A DNA stretch of 22,196 bases, taken from NCBI GenBank assembly GCA_002504435.1, contig DAQP01000024.1, positions 25,651 through 47,846 on the forward strand, read 5' to 3'. This DNA is from Euryarchaeota archaeon UBA438 (GTDB taxonomy: Archaea > Thermoplasmatota > Poseidoniia > Poseidoniales > Thalassarchaeaceae). Positions within the stretch are counted from its first letter, which is position 1, and every line of letters begins with the position of its first letter. The notes below the pieces were generated by a model, which searched no databases, had not been told where the DNA came from, and worked only from the letters and a program-made list of their open reading frames with translations. Both the position numbers and the translations under genes were made by a program. Of the stretch, positions 15,837 through 22,196 are shown one piece after another.

Positions 15837-16586
15837 GTGCAGAGACGCAGGAAGCCGAGGACTAAGCCTCGAGACGTTTTCAATAAGTCAGGATCCCCTC
15901 CGGCAAAGGCTCCAGTAAAGGACAAGACTAGTCCAGAAAAGGCCCCTGCTCCCATTGCACCAAAGCCAGTACCGCCACCATCTAAGGTAGCAGTACCTCC
16001 CACAATGAAAGAGGATTCAGAGGCACCACCAAAGCCAGCTCATGACGGCGGTCAGCAAACTGCGAAGAGCGCTATTCAAGAGTCAATTATTGAAGAACAG
16101 CTACTTAGGGAGCCTAGAAAGGGCATAGGTCTACGACCCTCCGAAAGTGAGAATCAGGAAGCAGATGATGAAGGAAGCCAGACTAGCAAGAGGGCGCAGG
16201 ACATCATAGACAAGAGCAAGGCTAGGGCCTCCAAGAAGACTGTGCAGAAAGCAAAAGCTCCTGAAGCCGAAAGTGCACCAGCACCGGTTCAAGTAAGGAA
16301 GAGGAGGAGAGTAAAGCCCTCATTCCAACCAGCAGAGAGAAAGAAGAGGCTCGATAGAAGTAGACATATGGAATACAAATACGAGGTAAGAAGGCTGCTG
16401 GTGGACATCAATGTAGCAGAGGAGCACCGTTCAAGCATCCTAGGCTCTGTCTGGGCTAAGGGCGAAAGGCAGACAGTCGCTGATGCGAAAGAGTTCCTTT
16501 CAGAAAAATTCGATGAAGGGGTACTGGATGGTGAGCAGTTAGATGCGATGTCCAAGATTGTTGATAATTACACCGTTAGAAGGTAG
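15837..16586 (+). CDS. Hypothetical Lys/Pro-rich protein with a short C-terminal domain
   Basis: This 249-residue protein is not a family I recognise. Residues 1-165 are rich in Lys, Pro, Ala, Glu and Ser and are probably disordered, with basic clusters (MQRRRKPRTKPR at the start, VRKRRRVKP near residue 155). Residues 170-249 look folded and helical: HMEYKYEVRRLLVDINVAEEH, SVWAKGERQTVADAKEFLSEK and GVLDGEQLDAMSKIVDNYTV. The basic, disordered arm suggests nucleic-acid or ribosome binding, but this is inference. The GTG start has AGGAG at 15823-15827, nine bases upstream. It lies 54 bp after kae1 on the same strand, so the two may be co-transcribed. Confidence 0.8.
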   Translation: MQRRRKPRTKPRDVFNKSGSPPAKAPVKDKTSPEKAPAPIAPKPVPPPSKVAVPPTMKEDSEAPPKPAHDGGQQTAKSAIQESIIEEQLLREPRKGIGLRPSESENQEADDEGSQTSKRAQDIIDKSKARASKKTVQKAKAPEAESAPAPVQVRKRRRVKPSFQPAERKKRLDRSRHMEYKYEVRRLLVDINVAEEHRSSILGSVWAKGERQTVADAKEFLSEKFDEGVLDGEQLDAMSKIVDNYTVRR

Positions 16587-16632
16587 TTCAATCACATCAT
16601 TCATTTCATCCACCTGACTCGCGATATTGAAT

Positions 16633-18147
16633 ATGGCAGCTGATGATACGAGAGATTGTGCCGGTGAGCCCCCCTATACGAGGGGGATCCACGAGAATAT
16701 GTACTCCGATCGACTGTGGACTATGAGGCAGTATGCAGGGTTCTCTACAGCCAAACTAACAAATGAAAGATTCAGAATGCTACTCAATGAAGGGCAAACG
16801 GGACTATCCGTAGCATTTGACCTCCCCACACAATTGGGGCTCGACTCTGATGACCCACTATCCGAAGGAGAGGTGGGCAAGGTGGGCGTAACCATAGACT
16901 CAATCAGGGATATGAGGGCACTACTGGAGGGCATCGACCTGTCCGCGGTTTCCACATCAATGACAATCAACGCGCCGGCGACCACCCTTCTGGCCCTATA
17001 TGTGGCTGTAGCCGACGAAATGGGTGTCGATAGGACGGAACTAAGGGGCACAGTACAGAATGACATTCTCAAGGAATATATTGCCCGCGGACTCTACATA
17101 TATCCGCCTAAGGAGTCTCTCAGGCTAACTACAGATTTGATGGAGTGGTGCAGTGAGAACACACCAGGGTGGAATACTATCTCCGTAAGTGGTTACCATA
17201 TGAGGGAGGCTGGTTGTACGGCGGTAGAGGAGGTAGGAATCACCCTATCTAATGCGCTAGAATACGCAAGATACGCTACATCTTCTGGCATGAGCATTGA
17301 CGATTTTGCACCCAGAATGTCATTCTTCTTCGCCTGCCACAACAACCTTCTGGAAGAGGTCTCAAAGTTCAGGGCAGCGAGAAAATTGTGGCATGACCTC
17401 ATTCAAGAGCGGTTCTCTCCCAACAAGAAAAAATCCAGTCAACTAAGATTCCACACGCAGACAGCTGGGGCTACACTAACAGCACAGCAGCCCATGAACA
17501 ATATCATGAGGGTCTCATATCAAGCCCTATCGGCCGTACTCGGCGGCACCCAGTCGCTTCATACGAACAGTTACGATGAAGCCATCGGGCTTCCAACAGA
17601 TGAAGCCGTGACCATCGCCCTAAGGACACAGCAGCTAATTGCCAGCGAGACTGGCATAACCGAACACCCGGATCCACTGGGTGGCTCGTATCTAGTTGAA
17701 GAAATGACCTCGAAAATATATGATGATGCTAAGGCCCTAGTCATGGAAATAGATAGGATGGGCGGCTCCTTGGAGTGCATCAAGTCCGGTTACCAGCAAA
17801 GTGTAATCCATGAAAGCGCATGGAGATATCTGAAGGGAATCGAGGATGGAAGCATAGAGCTGGTCGGGGTGAATAGGAATGTTTCGGAAAATGACTCGGT
17901 TTTCGAGGGGCAGTTACTCAACCCAGATGAAGTTACCAAGCAGATTGACTCACTAAAGCTACTGAGGTCTGAGAGGGACGAGGATAAGGTATCCGAGGCC
18001 CTTGAGTCGCTGAGAGAATCGTGCAATGGAAATGGGAACATCATGGATCCACTGATCGCCGCACTCAAGTTTGAGGCCACAGTAGGCGAGGTGAATGGAG
18101 TGATGAGGGAAGTATTTGGAACGTGGACCTCACCGAGTGGTGTTTGA
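16633..18147 (+). CDS. Methylmalonyl-CoA mutase, large (catalytic) subunit
   Basis: The mutase interconverts methylmalonyl-CoA and succinyl-CoA using adenosylcobalamin. The 504-residue product is the TIM-barrel subunit: PPYTRGIHENMYSDRLWTMRQYAGFS, GQTGLSVAFDLPTQLGLDSD, VSTSMTINAPA, GTVQNDILKEY, SGYHMREAG and FHTQTAGATLTAQQPMNN, followed by GGTQSLHTNSYDEAIGLPTDEA. It stops before any cobalamin-binding (DxHxxG) domain, as in two-subunit archaeal mutases, and the small cobalamin subunit is not in this window. ATG 16633 is preferred to TTG 16627. The epimerase gene follows with a one-base gap. Together they serve propionyl-CoA use from odd-chain fats and branched amino acids. Confidence 0.96.
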   Translation: MAADDTRDCAGEPPYTRGIHENMYSDRLWTMRQYAGFSTAKLTNERFRMLLNEGQTGLSVAFDLPTQLGLDSDDPLSEGEVGKVGVTIDSIRDMRALLEGIDLSAVSTSMTINAPATTLLALYVAVADEMGVDRTELRGTVQNDILKEYIARGLYIYPPKESLRLTTDLMEWCSENTPGWNTISVSGYHMREAGCTAVEEVGITLSNALEYARYATSSGMSIDDFAPRMSFFFACHNNLLEEVSKFRAARKLWHDLIQERFSPNKKKSSQLRFHTQTAGATLTAQQPMNNIMRVSYQALSAVLGGTQSLHTNSYDEAIGLPTDEAVTIALRTQQLIASETGITEHPDPLGGSYLVEEMTSKIYDDAKALVMEIDRMGGSLECIKSGYQQSVIHESAWRYLKGIEDGSIELVGVNRNVSENDSVFEGQLLNPDEVTKQIDSLKLLRSERDEDKVSEALESLRESCNGNGNIMDPLIAALKFEATVGEVNGVMREVFGTWTSPSGV

Positions 18148-18148
18148 A

Positions 18149-18547
18149 ATGACCAGGATAGATCACATCGGCATAGCCACACAATCAATTGAAGAGGCCT
18201 CGGAATTCTGGGCCATGCTCGGATTCGTGAGTTCGGGCGACGATACCGTTGAGAGCCAGGGCGTTAAAATTCGGTACATGGAAGGCGACAATGAAAGCAG
18301 GATAGAACTCCTGGAGCCACTTGGTGAGCAAACCCCAGTAGGGCAATTTATTCTCAAACGCGGGGCGGGGGTGCAACAAGTGGCAGTATCAGTGAAGGAC
18401 ATCGATGACACGATTTCCAGGCTCCTCAGTAACGGGGTCAATATGATCAATCAAGAGCCCGTAGAGGGTTCAGGCGGTCATCGAATTGCATTCATACATC
18501 CCTCTTCAACGGGCGGTGTTCTAGTCGAGCTCGTAGAGGGCGATTGA
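18149..18547 (+). CDS. mce: Methylmalonyl-CoA epimerase (VOC family), altered metal site
   Basis: The epimerase interconverts the 2S and 2R forms of methylmalonyl-CoA. The 132-residue protein has two glyoxalase/VOC modules: RIDHIGIATQSIEEASEFW at the start with the first His ligand, SRIELLEPLGEQTPVGQFI with the Glu/Gln-position ligand, and GGHRIAFIHPSSTGGVLVELVE at the end with the final Glu. In the third ligand strand, where relatives have G-[IL]-H-H-[IM]-A, this protein has GVQQVAV, so the expected metal His is Gln. It directly follows the mutase gene, supporting the assignment. ATG 18149 gives the standard N terminus; an earlier in-frame start would overlap the mutase by 32 bp. Confidence 0.9.
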   Translation: MTRIDHIGIATQSIEEASEFWAMLGFVSSGDDTVESQGVKIRYMEGDNESRIELLEPLGEQTPVGQFILKRGAGVQQVAVSVKDIDDTISRLLSNGVNMINQEPVEGSGGHRIAFIHPSSTGGVLVELVEGD

Positions 18548-18581
18548 CAACCATCAAAAGGGGAATGTCGGTCGCCGGGTC

Positions 18582-18881
18582 GTGATATCATCAATACAGA
18601 TGCTGACTGCCGGTGGAGTGCCGAGCGCAGCACAGGTTTCTGACGAGGTTAGTTTTCTCTCGGACACACTCTCGCTGCTAAGGGATTCGGGTGAAATCAC
18701 CAATGACGAGTTCCTTGAGGCAGGTGTGATTCAAGGCGGCCTCAGTGTTCTATCTAGCATGATTTCTAATGGGGTCGGGGAATCAGAAGTTGACCAGCAG
18801 ATGGCCTCTCTAGTTTCCAGGGCTGAGAACGTCCAATTGAAGCACCCCAATCTGGATCAAATGATCGAGGGTCACAGGTAG
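18582..18881 (+). CDS. Hypothetical 99-residue protein
   Basis: I do not recognise this family. The protein looks soluble and helical, with no membrane segment, signal peptide, cysteine cluster or known motif. It begins V/M-ISSIQMLTAGGVPS and has heptad-like hydrophobic spacing between residues 20 and 85, for example EVSFLSDTLSLLRDSGEI and QGGLSVLSSMIS. The start is GTG 18582, with ATG 18600 as an alternative. It lies 34 bp after the epimerase and ends just at the operator-like array before the preQ0 operon, so it could be the last gene of the mutase transcript. Codon use resembles its neighbours. Confidence 0.65.
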   Translation: MISSIQMLTAGGVPSAAQVSDEVSFLSDTLSLLRDSGEITNDEFLEAGVIQGGLSVLSSMISNGVGESEVDQQMASLVSRAENVQLKHPNLDQMIEGHR

Positions 18882-18909
18882 TATTACTACAATATTACTC
18901 TAGTAATAC
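18881..18909. promoter_or_regulatory. Operator-like array of TATTACT half-sites
   Basis: GTATTACT (18881-18888) and AGTAATAC (18902-18909) form a perfect eight-base inverted repeat. A third TATTACT at 18893-18899 is a direct repeat 11 bp from the first, about one helical turn. The array abuts a TATA-like ACTTATGA and lies in front of a ribbon-helix-helix gene; such regulators often bind arrayed short half-sites at their own promoters. Autoregulation is inferred. Confidence 0.5.
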
Positions 18910-18915
18910 TTATGA
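18908..18915 (+). promoter_or_regulatory. TATA-like box for the preQ0 operon
   Basis: ACTTATGA is centred about 27 bp before the ATG at 18938, fitting an archaeal TATA box with a leaderless or nearly leaderless message. The upstream half-site array runs into it, so a bound repressor would block TBP/TFB access. Confidence 0.5.
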
Positions 18916-18937
18916 ATGGCACCAATGGGCCAATCTC

Positions 18938-19108
18938 ATGCCCAAAGTAAGCCTTGACATGCCGAGTGAGATTCTCGATGACCTGAAACAGCATGTCGGA
19001 GACCACAAGAAATTCGTGAGTGTTGCCGACGCGATCAGAACCGCATGCAGGAAAATGCTCGACCAGTTGGACGAAATCGATGCTAGAAGGGGAAGAGGTG
19101 CTGAATAA
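18938..19108 (+). CDS. Ribbon-helix-helix (CopG/NikR-like) DNA-binding protein
   Basis: This short gene encodes 56 residues. The pattern fits an RHH protein: an N-terminal beta strand with alternating residues (MPKVSLDMP), helix A (SEILDDLKQHVG), a turn (DHKKFVSV), helix B (ADAIRTACRKMLDQLDEID) and a basic tail (ARRGRG). RHH proteins are dimers that insert the strand pair into the DNA major groove. There is no ligand-binding domain as in NikR, so any effector is not visible. Its TAA overlaps the folE ATG by one base, making it the first gene of the preQ0 operon, and the half-site array upstream is a natural target. It probably controls this operon; the signal sensed is unknown. Confidence 0.87.
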   Translation: MPKVSLDMPSEILDDLKQHVGDHKKFVSVADAIRTACRKMLDQLDEIDARRGRGAE

Positions 19109-19689
19109 TGGCTGGAAGGGAAGAGGCGATTAGCGCGGTCGAGACTCTTGTTCGATATATCGAGAGCTGCCAGGGCGATCTAAGGGAGGGGCTTTCGGAG
19201 ACCCCGCTGAGGGTAGTGAAATCGTTCGATGAGATATTCTCTGGATATGGAATGGACTCAAGGGAAATTCTTGACTCCACGTTCAATGCCGAGGGATATG
19301 ATGGCATAGTACTCCTTAGGGACATGGAGTTCCACAGCACATGCGAGCATCATCTACAGCCGTTCAGCGGGAGGGGGCACATCGCATACATACCAATAGA
19401 CAGGATTGTCGGCATTAGCAAGCTAGCCAGATTGATGGACGCTCACGCCAAGAGGCTGCAGAACCAAGAGAGGATCACGAAGTCGATTGCTGATGACATC
19501 GAGCAGCATCTGAGCCCGCTCGGCTGTGCTGTAATACTGGAGGCTCAGCACGGTTGCATGAGGTGCAGGGGCGTGAGGAAGCAAAACGCGGTCATGACCA
19601 CCAGTGCGATGAGAGGGGTATTCTTCGAGAAGCCGGAAGCAAGAACAGAGTTGCTGCAGCTGATCAGGAGCCCTCCAGTACAGGGGTGA
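19108..19689 (+). CDS. folE: GTP cyclohydrolase I (FolE, type IA)
   Basis: FolE converts GTP to 7,8-dihydroneopterin triphosphate, the first step to preQ0. The 193-residue protein has the type IA core: ETPLRVVKSFDEIFSGY, EFHSTCEHHLQPFSGRGHIAY with Cys and His zinc ligands, GISKLARLMDAHAKRLQNQE, and EAQHGCMRCRGVRKQNAVM with the second zinc Cys. This is the bacterial/eukaryotic form, whereas many euryarchaea use the unrelated-looking MptA (type IB). GAGGTG at 19095-19100, seven bases before the ATG, is its ribosome-binding site, and the start overlaps the RHH stop. queE follows four bases after the stop. Confidence 0.95.
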   Translation: MAGREEAISAVETLVRYIESCQGDLREGLSETPLRVVKSFDEIFSGYGMDSREILDSTFNAEGYDGIVLLRDMEFHSTCEHHLQPFSGRGHIAYIPIDRIVGISKLARLMDAHAKRLQNQERITKSIADDIEQHLSPLGCAVILEAQHGCMRCRGVRKQNAVMTTSAMRGVFFEKPEARTELLQLIRSPPVQG

Positions 19690-19693
19690 TTAC

Positions 19694-20290
19694 GTGATTA
19701 CATACCCAATAGTTGAGATTTTCCACTCCACCCAAGGAGAGGGTTTCCACGTTGGAATACCTCACGTCTTCATAAGATTCGGAAATTGCAATCTAAGGTG
19801 CGAATGGTGCGATACAGATTTTCTCGAATACGATGAAATGGGCATGGGGGACATCATAGAAGAGGTTCTTTCCTATGATTGTGATAGGGTGATATTCACA
19901 GGCGGCGAGCCTGCGATGCAGGACCTGGGGACAATCGGCAGGGAGCTAAAGGAGCACGGAATCTCACTATCCATTGAGACGAACGGCACTATCGACGTCG
20001 ATCCGATAATCGACTGGATTTGCGTCAGTCCCAAGGACCAGCTTTACCCGAACGTCTCAATCAAGCAGAGGACCGGTGACGAGCTGAAGGTGGTATACTG
20101 CGGGCAGGATCTGGAAATGTACGAGGACCTGAGGGGCGGTTTCAGCCATCACTACCTTCAGCCATGCTATATCGAGACAGATACAATAGAGCAAAACGGC
20201 ATCAATTTCAGGGCTGTTGAGAGGCTAGTGAAGGAGGAGCCCGGATGGAGACTGAGCCTACAAACTCACAAATGGATGGGGGTTCTCTAA
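19694..20290 (+). CDS. queE: 7-carboxy-7-deazaguanine synthase (QueE, radical SAM)
   Basis: QueE contracts 6-carboxytetrahydropterin to 7-carboxy-7-deazaguanine using S-adenosylmethionine and a 4Fe-4S cluster. The 198-residue protein has the N-terminal signature EIFHSTQGEGFHVGIPHVF, the cluster motif CNLRCEWC (Cx3Cx2C), FTGGEPAMQ (the GGE motif), SIETNGT and VSPK. It is short and lacks extra C-terminal domains, as usual for QueE. The GTG start lies three bases after the Shine-Dalgarno-like GGTGAT, and the stop overlaps the queC ATG by one base (TAATG). Confidence 0.95.
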   Translation: MITYPIVEIFHSTQGEGFHVGIPHVFIRFGNCNLRCEWCDTDFLEYDEMGMGDIIEEVLSYDCDRVIFTGGEPAMQDLGTIGRELKEHGISLSIETNGTIDVDPIIDWICVSPKDQLYPNVSIKQRTGDELKVVYCGQDLEMYEDLRGGFSHHYLQPCYIETDTIEQNGINFRAVERLVKEEPGWRLSLQTHKWMGVL

Positions 20291-21384
20291 TGAAGGCGGT
20301 AATGGCATTCTCTGGTGGAATGGACAGCACGGGTCTACTACTTCACCTATTGTCGAGAGGATACTCGGTAAATTGCATCTCATTCGATTATGGGCAGAAG
20401 CATGTGATTGAGATTGAGAGGGCCAAAGCGAACATCGATTACCTCGCGGGAATGGGAATAACCGTTGAGCATGAGGTGGTCGACCTACGTTCTGCCATGG
20501 GTATTTTCCATTCCGCACTGACCACTAGCGGCTATGAGATTCCCGAGGGGCATTACGAGGAGGAGCAGATGAAGGATACCGTGGTGCCTAATAGAAACGC
20601 AATTTTTACATCCGTACTATACGGCTACGCCCTAAGCCTAGCAGCCAAGGAGGGCACAGAAGTCGAAATCGCACTCGGTGTTCACTCTGGAGACCACGCG
20701 ATATACCCCGATTGCAGGCCTGAATTCTACGAGTCGGTCTCGAGTGCTTTCGCATTGGGCAACTGGGACTCCGATAGAGTCTCGTTGCAGCTTCCATACA
20801 TAGAGTCGGACAAGGAGGGAATACTGAGGGACTCGATCCAATCATGCAACAAACTTGGCCTGGACTTCGACACCGTGTTTGCCAACACGAATACGTCATA
20901 CAATCCAGACTCGGAAGGCAGGTCGTCGGGTACTAGCGGTGCTGATGTTGAGAGAATTCTCGCATTCCATGCGATCGGCAGGAAGGACCCTGTTGAGTAC
21001 GTGGACGACTGGAGCAGCGTCCTTGATTGGGCCCTGAAGGCCGAATTGAGGCACCATGTGATGAAGAGGAACGGTACAGAGAGGCCATTTACCGGGGAGT
21101 ATGACAAGCATTTCGATGTGGGTTCCTATAATTGCGCTGACTGTGGCATGAGGCTCTTCGAGTCGGATTCCAAATTCGACTCTGGGTGCGGGTGGCCAGC
21201 CTTCTCTGAGGAGGCAGCGGGTGCAGGAATCAATCAACTAACGGACTTGACGCACGGCATGAGGAGGATCGAGGTCAGGTGCAGTGGCTGCGACTCGCAC
21301 CTTGGCCATCTATTCCACGAGAGCCGGGGGCCGAGATACTGCATCAACTCGATATGCCTAGAATTCGAGGAGGGTAAGAAATGA
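20290..21384 (+). CDS. queC-msrB: QueC (7-cyano-7-deazaguanine synthase) fused to methionine sulfoxide reductase B
   Basis: This is one continuous 364-residue frame with two enzyme domains. Residues 1-240 are QueC, which turns 7-carboxy-7-deazaguanine into preQ0 with ATP and ammonia: AFSGGMDSTGLLLHLL is the ATP-binding P-loop, then SFDYGQKH, VVPNRNAIF and HAIGRKDPVEY. The usual QueC zinc cysteines are absent: Ser203, Ser213, Ser216 and Asp219 stand where SCY...CGxCxxC normally lies, while Arg222 is kept. Residues 245-364 are a full MsrB, which reduces methionine-R-sulfoxide: NGTERPFTGEY, zinc pair CADC/CSGC, FDSGCGWPAF, LTHGMRRIEVRC, SHLGHLF, and RYCINS with the catalytic Cys. ATG 20290 overlaps the queE stop; queD overlaps its end. 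Confidence 0.95.
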   Translation: MKAVMAFSGGMDSTGLLLHLLSRGYSVNCISFDYGQKHVIEIERAKANIDYLAGMGITVEHEVVDLRSAMGIFHSALTTSGYEIPEGHYEEEQMKDTVVPNRNAIFTSVLYGYALSLAAKEGTEVEIALGVHSGDHAIYPDCRPEFYESVSSAFALGNWDSDRVSLQLPYIESDKEGILRDSIQSCNKLGLDFDTVFANTNTSYNPDSEGRSSGTSGADVERILAFHAIGRKDPVEYVDDWSSVLDWALKAELRHHVMKRNGTERPFTGEYDKHFDVGSYNCADCGMRLFESDSKFDSGCGWPAFSEEAAGAGINQLTDLTHGMRRIEVRCSGCDSHLGHLFHESRGPRYCINSICLEFEEGKK

Positions 21385-21836
21385 CGACAAGGATTAGGAG
21401 ATGGATAGAGACGGATACCGGGCACAGGGTCCCCAACCACAAGAGCAAGTGCAGGAACATGCACGGGCACAGGTACAGGTGGGAAGTGGAGCTCGAGGGG
21501 GACGTGGTTACAGAGCATGGGTCGTCAGACGAGGGTATGCTGATGGATTTCTCCGACATATCAGGCATTCTCAAAGATCACATCCACGATGTGGTCGACC
21601 ATGCATTCATCGTTTACGAAGGCGATGAGGCTGCCATTCAAGCGCTATCCCACATGCAAGACGGGCACAGGACGGTCATTGTGCCGTTCATCCCCACAGC
21701 GGAGAACCTGGCAAGGTGGGCGTTCGAGCAGGTCAATGACCACATCTCTACATCGTACGGCAATTCACTGAGGCTGAGGGCATTCCACGTGAGGGAGACG
21801 CCCAAGTCATGGGCTTCATGGTCAGCCGAACCATAG
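21381..21836 (+). CDS. queD: 6-carboxytetrahydropterin synthase (QueD, PTPS family)
   Basis: QueD converts dihydroneopterin triphosphate to 6-carboxytetrahydropterin, the step between FolE and QueE. The 151-residue protein has TGHRVPNHKSKCRNMHGHRY, which gives the three zinc His and the catalytic Cys, then MLMDFSDI, HDVVDHAF with the catalytic Asp-His, and PTAENLARW with the conserved Glu/Asn region, followed by a C-terminal HVRETP that carries the conserved Glu. The neighbours favour QueD over a pterin PTPS role. The strong Shine-Dalgarno GAGGAGGG at 21367-21374 lies six bases before the ATG, and the start overlaps the queC-msrB stop (ATGA). Confidence 0.94.
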   Translation: MTTRIRRWIETDTGHRVPNHKSKCRNMHGHRYRWEVELEGDVVTEHGSSDEGMLMDFSDISGILKDHIHDVVDHAFIVYEGDEAAIQALSHMQDGHRTVIVPFIPTAENLARWAFEQVNDHISTSYGNSLRLRAFHVRETPKSWASWSAEP

Positions 21837-21843
21837 GTGCCTC

Positions 21844-22196
21844 TCAGGCCGGAGATCCGCTAAATCCTAGCACAGCAAACAACCACGATAATGGCACAAT
21901 GATCGAGAGAGTATGGAATATTGCAACATATAGGGTGAGCGTCCCCTCTTTGAATCGTCTCCAAGTTAGGCGGACAAGATAGACCGCGTATAGCGGCAGT
22001 AGCAGAAGTAGACACATGCCACTATTCATGAAGAGATAGTATCCGGCGAATGCATCGTCAGAAGTTGATGTCACAAATAACAAAAAAACCACAGTTGGCA
22101 CATATGCCAAAGCAATCTTAGGAATCAACAAAGGATCCGGTATGATTTCTTGAGCATCCTCATCGGGCGTTCCTGAATAAGCAATTTTTTCTTCTG
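21844..22196 (-). CDS. Membrane protein, C-terminal part (5' end outside window)
   Basis: The frame is open to the window edge. Reading upstream from the TTG at 22131 it continues without a stop and without another start codon as EEKIAYSGTPDEDAQEIIPD, so the gene most likely begins beyond 22196. About 117 codons are visible. They hold three hydrophobic segments (ALAYVPTVVFLLFV, MCLLLLLPLYAVYLV and VAIFHTLSIIVPLSWLFAVLGF) and a short acidic, soluble stretch before the first. I do not recognise the family. It is convergent with queD, with only seven bases between the two stops. Confidence 0.65.
   Translation of the reverse strand, partial: EEKIAYSGTPDEDAQEIIPDPLLIPKIALAYVPTVVFLLFVTSTSDDAFAGYYLFMNSGMCLLLLLPLYAVYLVRLTWRRFKEGTLTLYVAIFHTLSIIVPLSWLFAVLGFSGSPA

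Noticed and set aside
16633..18147. The methylmalonyl-CoA mutase as a truncated pseudogene because the cobalamin domain is missing
   Set aside because: Two-subunit mutases with a separate small cobalamin protein are common in archaea, and the frame is intact with all barrel motifs.
13446..18898. The decamer ACAATATTAC occurs at both 13446-13455 and 18889-18898, suggesting a shared operator
   Set aside because: It is short, AT-rich, and at the first place it covers a gene 3' end rather than a promoter, so chance is the simpler explanation.
20290..21384. The QueC-MsrB fusion as a sequencing frameshift or assembly error
   Set aside because: Both domains are in the same frame with no stop, the join is natural, and both neighbours overlap the gene as in a normal operon.
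18938..21836. A deazaguanine DNA-modification or QatC-type antiphage system
   Set aside because: No dpd, TGT-like DNA transferase, ATPase or nuclease partner genes are seen; the set folE-queD-queE-queC matches ordinary preQ0 synthesis.

Overview
The window looks like a chromosomal segment of a mesophilic archaeon, most likely a marine planktonic euryarchaeon of the Thermoplasmata/Poseidoniia (Marine Group II/III) kind. Archaeal markers are a proteasome-activating nucleotidase with a C-terminal HbYX tail, MBF1, Tsr3, a stand-alone Kae1, leaderless-looking genes about 25 bp behind TATA-like boxes, and a ribbon-helix-helix regulator. The lineage is inferred from gene content only. I see no phage genes, insertion sequences or CRISPR array.

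Layout, left to right. 1-1207 (+): the end of an acidic protein with a tandem 34-residue repeat, then a Lys-rich multi-pass membrane protein resembling the RDD family. 1209-2264 (-): a CNNM/CorC-type DUF21-CBS membrane protein. 2382-4586 (+): methionyl-tRNA synthetase with a C-terminal tRNA-binding domain. 4579-5602 (-): mbf1 and tsr3. 5675-6892 (+): PAN. 6928-12864 (+): a histidine-degradation run of glutamate formimidoyltransferase, cyclodeaminase, urocanase and histidine ammonia-lyase, ending with an AlaX-type editing protein. 12893-13176 (-): a tRNA-Val(GAC) and a 50-residue zinc ribbon. An AT-rich spacer with several inverted repeats follows. 13452-14729 (-): imidazolonepropionase, divergent from kae1 (14778-15782, +) and its Lys/Pro-rich neighbour. 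16633-18547 (+): methylmalonyl-CoA mutase large subunit and methylmalonyl-CoA epimerase, then a 99-residue unknown. 18938-21836 (+): a tight operon of an RHH regulator, folE, queE, a queC-msrB fusion and queD. 21844-22196 (-): the C-terminal part of a membrane protein.

How the genes work together. HutH, HutU and HutI convert histidine to formiminoglutamate; the formimidoyltransferase and cyclodeaminase pass its one-carbon unit to tetrahydrofolate, leaving glutamate and ammonia. The mutase/epimerase pair links propionyl-CoA to succinyl-CoA. FolE, QueD, QueE and QueC make preQ0, the precursor of archaeosine in archaeal tRNA.

The most unusual part is the preQ0 operon. Its QueC has lost all four zinc-ligand cysteines and is fused to a methionine sulfoxide reductase B domain that keeps its own zinc and catalytic cysteines. 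The operon opens with a 56-residue RHH protein sitting behind a promoter-embedded array of TATTACT half-sites.
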